Source: CAVVZJ01 sp963752755
GTDB taxonomy: Bacteria > Planctomycetota > Planctomycetia > Isosphaerales > Isosphaeraceae
Direction of reading: 5' to 3'
NCBI GenBank assembly: GCA_963752755.1
Contig: CAVVZJ010000001.1
Span: forward strand, 1,922,001-1,986,000
Length of the DNA stretch: 64,000 nt
Of this stretch, positions 48,751-58,584 are shown in pieces. The notes below the pieces were generated by a model. It saw nothing but the letters and a program-made list of their open reading frames with translations. It made no database searches and had not been told where the DNA came from. Each line of letters begins with the position of its first letter. The first letter of the stretch is position 1. The position numbers and the translations under genes were made by a program.

Positions 48751-51208
48751 ATGACCCGACACCGCATGCCCGCCGCCTTCCTGACGACCCTGGCCGTCCT
48801 GGCCTTGGCCTTCGGCTCGGCCCGGGACGGTCGAGGCCAGGGAAGTGACACTCAGCCCAGGGAGTTGCTGGCCCAGCTTCCCCACGACAATCTCACCCTC
48901 ATCGACAACACCCAGTATCAGATCGAGCCGATCAGTCCCCGCCCGCTCCCCCCGCTCGACGCTTCCCGGACCAGAAAGTCCGAGTCCACTCCCGTCAAGG
49001 GGGACACGCTCACCCAGCGCGCCCAGGAAGCCGCCAAGAAGTCCGACGACAATCCGGACGAGCTGATCATCCACCTCCTCGAAGGCGACATCCGCGACTT
49101 TCGCGTCAAGCGTGCCAGCATCAAGGACGTCAAGTACTGGGAAGACCTCCTCCTGGAGGAAGGTGAGCGTCTGGTCCTCGCCCGGAATTTCGCCAAGGCG
49201 TTCGAGTACTACCTCGCCGTCGAGGCCCGCAACCCGAACTGGCGCGGCCTCCAGGAGCATGTGGACAAGCTCCTCTTCGAGGAAGGCACCTGGGCCCTCG
49301 CCGGCCAGCAGCGCGAGCGCGGTCTGCGACTGCTCCACGAACTCCACCGACGACGCCCCGATTACCCCGACCTCGCCCCCAAGCTCGCCGACGCCTTCGG
49401 CGGCGAGATCAACGACGCCCTCCGCCAGGGCACCTACGCCTACGGCCGTAAGGTCCTCCACGACCTCCGCAAGATCACCCCCGACAGCGCCTTGCTCGCC
49501 GAGCTGAAGACCCGCTTCCAGACCCGCGCCCGCGACTTCGCCGCCAAGTCCGCCAGGCGCCGAGTCCGAGACCGCGAAGCTCGACCTGCTCACCCAGTCC
49601 CTCCGCGTCTGGCCCGACCAGGAGGGCACGCCCGAGCAGTTCGCCGCGGCGTTCCGCAGGCTCCCAACCCTCGACGTCGGCGTGATCGACGTCCCCCGGC
49701 CCGTCGCCCCCTGGATCAACTCCCCGGCCGCCGCGCGGGTCTCGCCGCTTCTGTACAGGCCCATCCTCGTCGATGAGAGCGACGAGGCCCTGCTGGGCAA
49801 GCGTCCTCGCCAGCTCGCGACGATGCTCGAAATGGGCGACCTCGGCCGTCGCCTGGAGATCCGCCTCAAGCCCGGCGTCCGCTGGTCCGACGGCTCCCGC
49901 GATCTCTCCGTCCTCGACGTCGTCCGCGCCTTCTCCGACCGCGCCCAGCCCCGCTCACCGGCCTACAACGCCCGCTGGGCCGACCTGCTCGAACGGATCG
50001 AGGCGACCGACGTGGACATCGTCACGGTCCGCCTCACCCGCACGCCCCTCTCGCCCCCCTGGTGGCTGATCTTCCCCGTCGGACCCGCCCATGCCGCCTG
50101 GGACGGCCGCGTCTCCACCGCACAGGGCCGCATCCCAGTCGGCGACGGACCCTACGCGTTCTTCTCCGGCACCAACGACTCCGTCGTCCTCCGCGCCGTC
50201 TCGCCGAACGCCACCCCCGCCCCCTCCGCCTCCATCCGCCGAACCGTCCGAGTCGATCCCGCGCGCCGAAGATCCTCCGCATTCACGAGGTCCGCGTCCC
50301 CGACGCTATCGCCGCCATGAACGCCCTCGACCGCGGCGAGGTCTCGATGCTGGAGCTGGTGCCGCACGACCGCGTCGCCGCCCTCCAGGCCGACGAGCAG
50401 TACCACGTCGGCCGCTACCGATGGCCCAGCCCTCCACCGGCTCGCCGTCGATGGACGCAATCCAATCCTCAAGCACCGCCTCTTCCGACGCGGCATCGCC
50501 TACGCCATCAACCGCCCGGCGATCCTCGAAGAAGTGATCCTCCGCCGTCCGATCGACGAATCCAACCGCCCCTCCGATGGCCCCTTCGCCGTCGATAGCT
50601 ACGCCAACGCCCCCGACGTTCAGCCGCTAGACTACAACCCACTCCTGGCCGCCATGCTCATCGCCGGCGCCAAGCGCGACCTCGGCGCCAGCCGCATCAA
50701 GCTCACCCTCGAATACCCCGCCCGACCCGACGCCCAGGCCGCGGCCCCGCGGATCGCCGCAGACCTTGCGGCGCGTCGGCCTCGAGATCGAGCTGGTCGA
50801 GCGCTCCGAGACCGAGCTGGAGCAGGATCTCCGCTCCGGCCGGCGGTTCGACCTGGCCTACCGCGTCTCCCGCTGCAACGAGCCGATCTACGAGGTCGGC
50901 CCGATGCTCTGCCCCGGCTACGACGCCCCGCCCGAGAACCAGGGGCTCGCCGCCCTGGCCAGCCCCCGCATCATGCAGCTCTTGCTGCAGCTGGAGCACG
51001 CCCCCGAGTTCGCCACCGCCCGCGACCTCGTCACCCAGATCGACCGCGAGTGCCGCGACGAGCTGCCCATCATCCCGCTCTGGCAGCTCGTGGACTACTA
51101 CGCCTATCGCGAGCCGCCTCAAGGGCCCCGCCGACGTCGGCCGACCACCTCTACCAAGACATCGAGCGATGGGAGATCGAACCGTGGTTCGCCCCCGACC
51201 CCTGGTGA
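48751..51208 (+). CDS. Family 5 extracellular solute-binding protein with extra N-terminal domain, five frameshifts
   Basis: Starts MTRHRMPAAFLTTLAVLALA (signal peptide). The first ~280 residues are a helical, TPR-like domain (LARNFAKAFEYYLAVEARNP) not present in ordinary peptide-binding proteins. The rest matches family 5 solute-binding proteins: EIRLKPGVRWSDGSRDLSVL, FRRGIAYAINRPAILEEVIL, DLRSGRRFDLAYRVSRCNEP and DELPIIPLWQLVDYYAY. Frame changes lie near 49555, 50270, 50425, 50755 and 51120. No permease or ATPase gene is adjacent, so it may bind a ligand without transport. Its TGA overlaps the next gene's GTG. Confidence 0.75.
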
Positions 51209-53349
51209 CGCCCCGCCGCCTCGCTCGCCGCTCTCCTGCCGGTCGCTCGTCGCCCTCGCCTTCGCGACGTCCGGCCGCTCCGGCCGCCGACACGGCCGGC
51301 AACAAGCCGTCGGCCGCCGCCAGGAAGAAGAAGGAGAAGCCGACCCCGATCGAGGAGCGTCCTTACAAGATCCGCGCCTGGGTCTCCGTCGCCCCCAAGG
51401 CCCGGCTCGACTACCGGGGCCGCGAGGCCCTCATCGCCGGCTGGAAGACCCTGATCGAGCGGTTCGTCGGTCCCCCCTGGCAGGTCGAGGTCGCCGACGG
51501 CGACGGCCCCTTGCTCACCGAGCGGCTCGACGACCTGATGCCCGAGGCCGTCGCCCCGCTCGCCCAGGGGTTCGACAAGGCGTGGGTCATCCAGGCCCGT
51601 CCCTTGCCCGACGGCTACGGCGTCTCTCTCTCCGGCCGCGAGTGGGACGCCGCCACCGGCCAGATCGGCCTGATCGGCACCCGACCCGCCCGCTCGATCG
51701 AGGATGCACCCCGCGCCTTGCTCGAACTGGCGCTCGACATCTTCGCCCCCACCGCCGAGATCGGCAAGAAGGTCGGCGGCGGCGTGATGATCCAGGTCCA
51801 GGGCTCCCTGCTGCCCGGCCGCCCATCCCGTCGGCCGCGTCGTCAAGGTCGGCTCCGTCTTCAAGGTCGCCCGCGTCGCCTACAAGCCGGATGGCGCGGT
51901 CGCCCGGATCGCCATCATCCCCCGCACTTACCTCCGCGTCGCCCGGATCGAGGACATCTCGGCCTATTGTAACATCATCACCAAGCTCCGCGATCCCGTT
52001 CACCCGCATGGTGGTCGGCCGCTACAAGGTCGTCGCCGTCGGCGTCAAGCCGACGGCCGTGCCCACCCGCCTCCACTTCGTCAGCCCCGCGCCCGAGAAT
52101 CGTCCCCTCGCCGGCTACTCGCTGGAGGTCCGCCTCGCCCCGGATGGTCCCAAGCGGATCATCGCGATCACCGACCGTGAGGGCCGCGCCGAGCTGGAGC
52201 CCTATTTCGATCAAAATCTTGTGTTCATCCGCTTGCTCGCCGCCAACGTCGAGCCGCTCGACGAGTTTCCGATCATGCCCGGCGAAACCGACGAGGAACG
52301 GACCATCGTCGTCCGGCCCCGGGTCGATGCGGTTACCCTCGTCGCCAAGCTGAATGCGTTGCGCGACGAGATCATCGACCAGGTCTCCATCCGCGCCCGG
52401 CTCGACGCCATGATCCGGCCCCGCGTCGAGGGCGAACTCTGGGACGAGGTGCTCGTCCTGCTCGATGAGTTCGAGAAATACCCCAAACGCCTCGTCTTCC
52501 AGCAGCGTCTGGACGCGCTCAAGCAGGCCGCCGCCGAGCGCCAGCGGGAAATCAAGAAGCCGGTCCTGACCCGCACCGCCCAGCTCCTGATCGCCGACAC
52601 CGGCGCCTTGATCGAGCGCTACCTCGACGACGAGACCTTTGCCGCCTACGCCGACGCCTACGACCGCTACGCCGCCACCGCCCCGCCCGAGAAGGCCCGC
52701 AAGCGGCACGCTTCCCACCGGCCGCGACGAGGATGCCCTCGCCAAGCTCGCCACCCCCTCCGCCGCCACCGCCGGCCTCGAAGAGTCCCGCGCCGGCCTG
52801 GCCGAGTTCCTCCCGAGCGGCCTGGCCGTCCGGCTCGCCGTGCCCGCCACGCCCGTCGAGACGACCGCCGAGGAATCCACCTCCAACGGCCCCGTCCACC
52901 GCCGGACCTTCACCATCGCCGACCCCAAGCTCGGCACCTACCAGTTCGTCGTCCTCGAACGCGAAAAGCCGATCACCGGCCAGCGCACCACCAAGGAAGC
53001 CCTCGACACCGGCCGCCTTGAGGGCATGGCGGCCGCCGAAGGGGCGCGGAAGCTCCTCGTCGAGCGCAACCTGACCCTCGAAGGCCGCTACCCCGGCCGC
53101 GAGACCGAATTCGAGTATCGGCCCGAGAAGAAAAGCATCAAGCACCTCGGCCGCATCCGGACCTTCGTCGTCGCCAACCGGATCTTCACCATCGGCGTCA
53201 TGGGGACCGAGGCCCAGGTCCGGACCCGACGCGCCGAGCTGTTCCTCGACTCCTTCCGCCTCACCCAGCCCCCCGCCGCTCCGGCCGCGGCAGCCTCCCC
53301 GAAGCAGGCCGCCTCGCCCGACCCGAGCGGGGACGCCTCCTCCTTCTGA
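51205..53349 (+). CDS. Large exported protein of unknown function, five frameshifts
   Basis: The 714 codons carry segments unlike any family I know. The GTG start overlaps the previous stop (GTGA), suggesting coupling. Corrected for indels near 51228 and 51285, the N-terminus reads VTPRRLAR then SLVALAFATSGRSG, a plausible export signal. Further breaks are near 51828, 51998 and 52715. Core segments include RPYKIRAWVSVAPKARLDYR, EDAPRALLELALDIFAPTAE, GRVVKVGSVFKVARVAYKPD, RIIAITDREGRAELEPYFDQ and HRRTFTIADPKLGTYQFVVL. The C-terminal ~170 residues form a separate domain with no membrane helix. A large periplasmic or surface protein of the operon is likely. Confidence 0.65.
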
Positions 53350-53474
53350 TCCCCGGTTTCGCGCCTCGTCCCCATCAGGACCACCGCGTCCTCGCTCGCC
53401 CGCCCGCCCGCTCCTTCTCGACTCTGTCATCCTCCGTAACCATTCCGCCGATCGCAGGGCGGATTGCCGTAATC

Positions 53475-53555
53475 GTCGTGAGCGTCGCGACTTCGACGAC
53501 GCACCATTCGTCTCACGGTGGATCGGTGCGTCGTCGAAGACGCGACGCTCACGAC
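53475..53555. repeat. 31-bp-arm palindrome nested in a larger inverted repeat
   Basis: Arms 53475-53505 and 53525-53555 are reverse complements with one mismatch and a 19-nt loop. The core is GTCGTGAGCGTCGCG on the left. Outside them, 53436-53451 and 53576-53591 form a second 16-bp inverted pair with two mismatches (CATTCCGCCGA against TCGGCGGAACG). The whole 156-bp unit lies between two envelope genes and resembles a MITE- or REP-like element. No T-tract follows the inner stem. Confidence 0.75.
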
Positions 53556-53725
53556 ACAGGGGGCCATCACCGCATTCGGCGGAACGATTACCATCCTCAC
53601 TTATTCACATTCCGAATCTTTCCTTGCCCATCCCCCCCGTCGTTTCCATTAAGCCCAGCCTTCCGATCCTGCCGACGATTAGAACGTTTGCGGGAGACGA
53701 TGCCCGCGTCAACGAGGTCAAGGAC

Positions 53726-54338
53726 ATGACCCGATTCGCGACAACCCTGTGCCTCACCCTGGTCCTGACCCTGACCGGATGTGCCAGCTTCCAGGCCAAG
53801 ATCACCGGCACGCCGCGCTGGGACCGAGGAGCTACTGCTAACCGGTACCTTCGACCGCGTCGTCGGCGCGCTTGATTTCCGGCCACTCGCCGGCGCCCGC
53901 GTCTTCCTTGATATGGCCAACGCCGCCGATCTCGATGCCGGCTGGATCACCTTCGGCCTCCGACGCGCCATGGCCCGTCAAGGCTTGCTCCTTGTTGATG
54001 ACCGCAAGGAGGCCCAGGTGATCGTCGAGGCGGCCCTCGGAGCCTACGGCACCGACGAGGTGGACCACCGCCTGAGGCTCCCCAGTGCCGTGCCGCTCGG
54101 CGTCACGACCGTCTCGATCGGCGATTCGACCAGCGCGTTCTGCCGGAAGAACCGCCAGGACGCCGTGGTCAAGCTCGCCCTGATCGGCTTCGACGCGACC
54201 ACGCGCCAGTTGATCTGGGAGTCCGGCACGATCATCGAGTCGCAGCCGCTCGACCGCGTCTTCCTCGGCTCACGCAACATCTCTCGGCGGACCACACTCC
54301 CGGAACTCCAGAGTTATCCGCCGCGACGGCTCTGGTGA
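53726..54338 (+). CDS. Hypothetical lipoprotein, one frameshift
   Basis: MTRFATTLCLTLVLTLTGCA is a signal peptide with the lipobox LTGC. One extra base near 53815-53830 breaks the frame between KITGTPRWD and EELLLTGTFDRVVGALDFRP. Corrected, the protein is about 203 residues. The body (LAGARVFLDMANAADLDAGW, VIVEAALGAYGTDEVDHRLR, VVKLALIGFDATTRQLIWES) shows no recognised family. The ATG at 53726 with AAGG upstream was chosen because the lipobox follows. It may be the last gene of the envelope run. Confidence 0.72.
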
Positions 54339-54360
54339 GAGCGGCCGCCCCCGACCCAGG

Positions 54361-54966
54361 TCAGGCCAATCCGCCTCGTCTCGACTCCACCGCCTCCGCG
54401 TCCTCCTCCCGGCCCGAGCCAGAGACCCCACCCCCGAAAAGGCGGGAAATCTTCGCTCCCGCCCGGAAGAGTCGCAGCAGCGACGGGGTCGAGAGCCGGT
54501 CGATCTGGCTATACCAGGCGGTGAGCATCTTCGTGAACTCGAGCATCTGGTCAAGCTGCGACTGCGTGTAGGCCTCGCTCTTGCCGCCTTCCTTCGCCTC
54601 CTTCACGCAATGTTCCAGCAAGGCGATTGTCGGGTCCATCTCGCGACGCTTCCGCTCCGCCATGATCACGCGGAAGGTCTCCATCACGTCCTTCAACGCC
54701 TCGAACCGATCCCGCCGATCACCGATGATGTGAACCCGCCGCACCACCCCCCAGGTGATCAGCTCGCGCAGGCTCGTCGAGACGTTCGAGCGGCTCACGT
54801 CCAGCAGTCGGCTGATCTCCTCCGCATCGAGCGCCTCGGGCGCGACAAACAGGAGGGCATGCACCTGGGCCATCGTCCGGTTGATCCCCCAGGCCTGCCC
54901 CATCTCGCCCCAGTGCAGCACGAACTTCTTCGCCGCCGGTGTCAGTTCCACAGGTCCATTCCGCAA
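54361..54966 (-). CDS. GbsR/MarR-family winged-helix transcriptional regulator
   Basis: Begins with a helical part (LTPAAKKFVLHWGEMGQAWG) and then a winged helix: RTMAQVHALLFVAPEALDAE, EISRLLDVSRSNVSTSLREL, ITWGVVRRVHIIGDRRDRFE. This matches GbsR-type regulators, which often control osmolyte or envelope-stress genes, though no such target is adjacent. The C-terminal ~100 residues are helical. Length is 201 residues. The start is tentative: TTG at 54964-54966 lacks a Shine-Dalgarno sequence, and a GTG at 54949-54951 (VELTPAAK) is an alternative. It converges with the lipoprotein gene. Confidence 0.85.
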   Translation of the reverse strand: MRNGPVELTPAAKKFVLHWGEMGQAWGINRTMAQVHALLFVAPEALDAEEISRLLDVSRSNVSTSLRELITWGVVRRVHIIGDRRDRFEALKDVMETFRVIMAERKRREMDPTIALLEHCVKEAKEGGKSEAYTQSQLDQMLEFTKMLTAWYSQIDRLSTPSLLRLFRAGAKISRLFGGGVSGSGREEDAEAVESRRGGLA

Positions 54967-55921
54967 GGTCGGTTCTTTCAGTCTCTACCGAAATCCTACT
55001 CACTCCCCCACGCCGGTCAAGGCAGCGCCGTCCCCGGCTCAATGAGGACTCGCCAATCGACCTCCCCACCCCCGCGCCTCGACACCCCGAGGCACCGACC
55101 AGGCCAATCGCTTTTTCCAGATCATGCGATAATTCTTCTCCCGGATTTCGATAATAAACTTTCGGAGCGACGCCGTTGGAGGCCGTCGGCCCCCTCGTCG
55201 GGCGTGAGCGGCACGCCGTCTTCCGGCCCGGGTCCGGGTCTTCTGGCAGGCGTCCCAACGGAGGTTTTTCCCTTCCGTACGCGTCTCGGATCACGAGCCA
55301 AGGCCGACCGGGTCCGTCCCCTTGCACCTTCACGACCACGAGGCCCGTTCCGTCTCCTACGAAACGAACCCGACGCGCCGGAACCTCTGACCCCAAAAAC
55401 CCTTTGCGCCACAGAACAAGCACGGCGTCCGGCTCACGACTGACGAAACCAACGTCCTGTTCCGACACCTACCGCGTCGCCTGCGAAACGAACCCGACGC
55501 ATCGGAATTCCCAACCTGAGAGGGATTTGCGCCTCAAAGACTCCCTGGCGCCTCGATTTCCGGCCGGTAACGCGAAACCCCTCCGGTCCCGTTCAGAAAT
55601 GGGTCCGCCAGGACCGACCGTCCGGTGTTCGTGACCCGAAGGATTCGTGTCAAATTGGTCCGCCGCCCATTCCGCCAGCACACTCCTTGGCAATTCGGCG
55701 CGTCTTCGTGAAATCGGGGAACCTGCCGGCCCTTGAGTTGTGGCGTCTCCCCTGACACTTGTGGTACATTGGTCACGCGGGATCAAAAACCGCGCGCCTT
55801 TTCCTTGCGTCCCGGGTCCTAGAGTTTTAGGATTGATAGGACGCTCCTCCTGTCCAGCAACTCCTACCGCCTCGGGTTGGCCGATCGGCGGGTCGGCCGG
55901 AACCGGGCCGGGGAGGCCATT
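54967..55921. other. Long intergenic region with direct-repeat blocks
   Basis: About 950 bp with no supported gene. The block CGAAACGAACCCGACGC occurs near 55359 and again near 55489. It continues in both as (G/A)(C/T)CGGAA and, some 30 nt on, TTTGCGCC. A third, weaker relative (GACGAAACCAACG) is near 55441. The repeats are spaced about 130 bp. Minus-strand frames across them are short and Arg-rich. A promoter for the DUF1549 gene may lie near 55740-55790 (CCTGACACTTGTGGTACATT), but this is weak. Confidence 0.45.
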
Positions 55922-58506
55922 ATGGGGTTTCGAACGTCGCGGGTGCTGCTCGTGACCGTCGTGCTGACGGCGGTCGGTTGCCAGTCGAGGAGCCCGGCCC
56001 CGCCACCGGCGAAGCTGAGGACCGGGCCCCTGGCGAAAGCCGGGCGCCGGCGCGTCCGCCCACCGAGGTCCCGAACGCGAGGTCGGTCCCGAGCCGGCCA
56101 ACGCCGGAGCCAGAAGAACCGACCATCCGGGTGAGTCCGCCGGAGGCCACGCTGGAGCCCGGCGACCTCGGTCTGCAACTGCGTGCCGAGAGCCGAAGGC
56201 GCGACAGGTGGGATCGTCGATCGGACCGGCGAGGTGGACTGGAAGGCCGAGCCCGAGGGCATTGTCGCGGTCGAGCCGGGGGGCTACGTCCGTCCGATCG
56301 CGGTGGGCGAAGCCAGGGTCTGGGCCCGGCACGGAACGGACCAGGTCGCGGTCGCGGTTCGTGTCACTTCGCGTGAGTCGACCACGCGACCCTGGGAGTT
56401 CGCCGCCGACGTCGTCCCCCTCTTTACCCGCCACGACTGCAATACCGGCGGCTGTCACGGCAAGGCCGACGGCCAGAACGGTTTCAAGCTCTCCCTGTTC
56501 GGCTACGATCCCGCCGCCGACTACCGGGCCCTCACCCGTGACGCCGCCGGCCGTCGGCTCGACCGGATGGACCCGGAGTCGAGCCTCTTGATCCGCAAGG
56601 CGACCGGCCGGACCCCCCATGGCGGCGGTCTCCGCCTGGCCCCCGGGTCCGACGACTACCGGACCCTTCTCGCCTGGATCGCCGCCGGCGCCCGCAAGCC
56701 CGCGGCAAGACCCACGGTGCCCTGGCCGATGTCCGCGTCGAGCCCAGCTCCTCCCGCCTCGATGATCCCGGCCCGCGCCAGCTTCGCGTCGTCGCCCGAT
56801 TCGCCGACGGCCACGAGCGCGACGTCACCCGGCTGGCCACCTACCGCCTCAACGACGATCAAGCCGCTTCCACCGACGGCAATGGTCGGCTCGCTTTGAA
56901 GCGACGGGCCGAGGTCGATCTGATCGTCCGGTATCAGTCGTTCGTCCTCTCCGCCCGCGTCGCCACGCCGATCCATCCCGACCTGACCTTTGACTTCGCC
57001 AGTCTCCCAAGGCGCAACTTCATTGATGAAGAGTTGTTCCAGCGGCTCGAATCCCTCCAGGTCCCACCCAGCCCGCCCGCCTCCGACACCGCCTTCCTGC
57101 GCCGCGTCTCGCTCGACCTGACCGGGCAGCTTCCCTTGCCTGGCGAGATCAAGGACTTCGTCGCCAGCCAGGCCCCCGACAAGCGTTCGAAGAAGGTCGC
57201 CGAGCTGATGCAACGCCCGGAGTTCCTTCTCTTCTGGCGGATCAAGTTCGGCGACCTGCTCCAGATCAGTCAGGCCCGCTTCGGTAACGGCTACGGACCT
57301 TATGAATACTGGCTGAATTCTCGACTGCAGGAGAACGCTCCCTGGGACCGAATGGTCCGCGAGCTGCTGACCTCCCTCGGCGACCCGACCAGGCTCAAGG
57401 AGGGCGGCCCTGTCAACTACGCCCGCGACGGCGCCGGCGATCCCAAGACCCAGGCCGAGCTGACCGCCCAGCGCTTTCTCGGCATCCGCCTGCGATGTGC
57501 CCAGTGCCACAACCACCCGTTCGACGTCTGGACCCAGGACGACTACTACGGCCTCGCCGCGATCTTTGCCCGCATCGACTCCGGCTCCGGCGGCCAACCC
57601 GGCGCGATGATGGGCATGCCCGTGGTCAAGGTGAACCCCGAGGGCACGATCGAGCACCTCCGCACGAAGCAACCGGCCGCCCCCCGTTTGCTCGATGGCA
57701 CCCCCATCGAGGTCGCCTCGGACGACGACCCCCGCCGCGCTCTGGCCGACTGGATGACCTCACCCGACAACCCCTACTTCGCCCGTGCCATGGCCAACTG
57801 GGTCTGGGCCCAGTTCTTCGGCAAGGGGATCGCCGACCCGCCCGACGACCTCAGCGCCGCCAACCCGGCCGTCCACCCCGAGTTGCTCGACGCCCTCGCC
57901 CGCCACTTCGTCGCCAGCGGCTACGACCTCCGCGACCTGATCCGGACGGTCGCCACGAGCGAGGCGTACGCCCTCTCCTCGACCGCCGTCCCGGCCAATG
58001 CGTCCGACACCCGCCTCTTCTCGCACCACCTCCCGCGTCCCTTGACGGCCCACCAGATGGTCGATGCGATCTGCCAGGCCACCGACGTCTATGAGCGCTT
58101 CCCCAACCGCAGCGCCCGGATCAAGACCAGGACCATCGAGATCTTCGACCCCGGCACCCCCAGCACGATCCTCGACACCTTCGGCCGCTGCCAGCGGACC
58201 AACGGCTGCTCGCCCGTCGCCAACCCCTCGCTCAGTCTCCGCCAGGCCCTCCTCCTGATCGGCGGCGACGCCATCGACGGCAAGGTCGCCGCACTGAACG
58301 GCTACCTCTCGAACCTCCTGGCGCTCAACCCCTCGCCCTCGGAGATCGTCGAGTTCCTCTACTACCGGACCCTCTGCCGCCCCCCGACCGACGAGGAACG
58401 CTCCACCTGGACCGCCGAGCTTTCCTCCGCTGACTTGCTCCCCGAGGCCGCCGAAGACCTCTTCTGGGCCTTGCTCAACTCCAAGGAGTTCGCCTTCAAT
58501 CACTGA
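55922..58506 (+). CDS. DUF1549/DUF1553 lipoprotein with Ig-like and cytochrome-like domains, three frameshifts
   Basis: Planctomycete-type secreted protein. MGFRTSRVLLVTVVLTAVGC is a lipoprotein signal. A Pro-rich linker and an Ig-like domain (VDWKAEPEGIVAVEPGGYVR) precede a c-type-like segment with CNTGGCHGKADGQNGFKL, which lacks the exact CxxCH spacing. The DUF1549 part includes AFLRRVSLDLTGQLPLPGE and ELTAQRFLGIRLRCAQCHNH (a true CxxCH). DUF1553 includes LADWMTSPDNPYFARAMANW and SLRQALLLIGGDAIDGKVAA. Frame breaks lie between 55985-56050, near 56190 and near 56705. It is paired with the DUF1501 gene, as is usual in planctomycetes. Confidence 0.88.
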
Positions 58507-58584
58507 GCCCCATCGCTCTGTCATCGGTCACATTTTGATCCGTCATCACTTCGCTCCCATCCCCGAGCTTCCGGGAGGCCCGCC

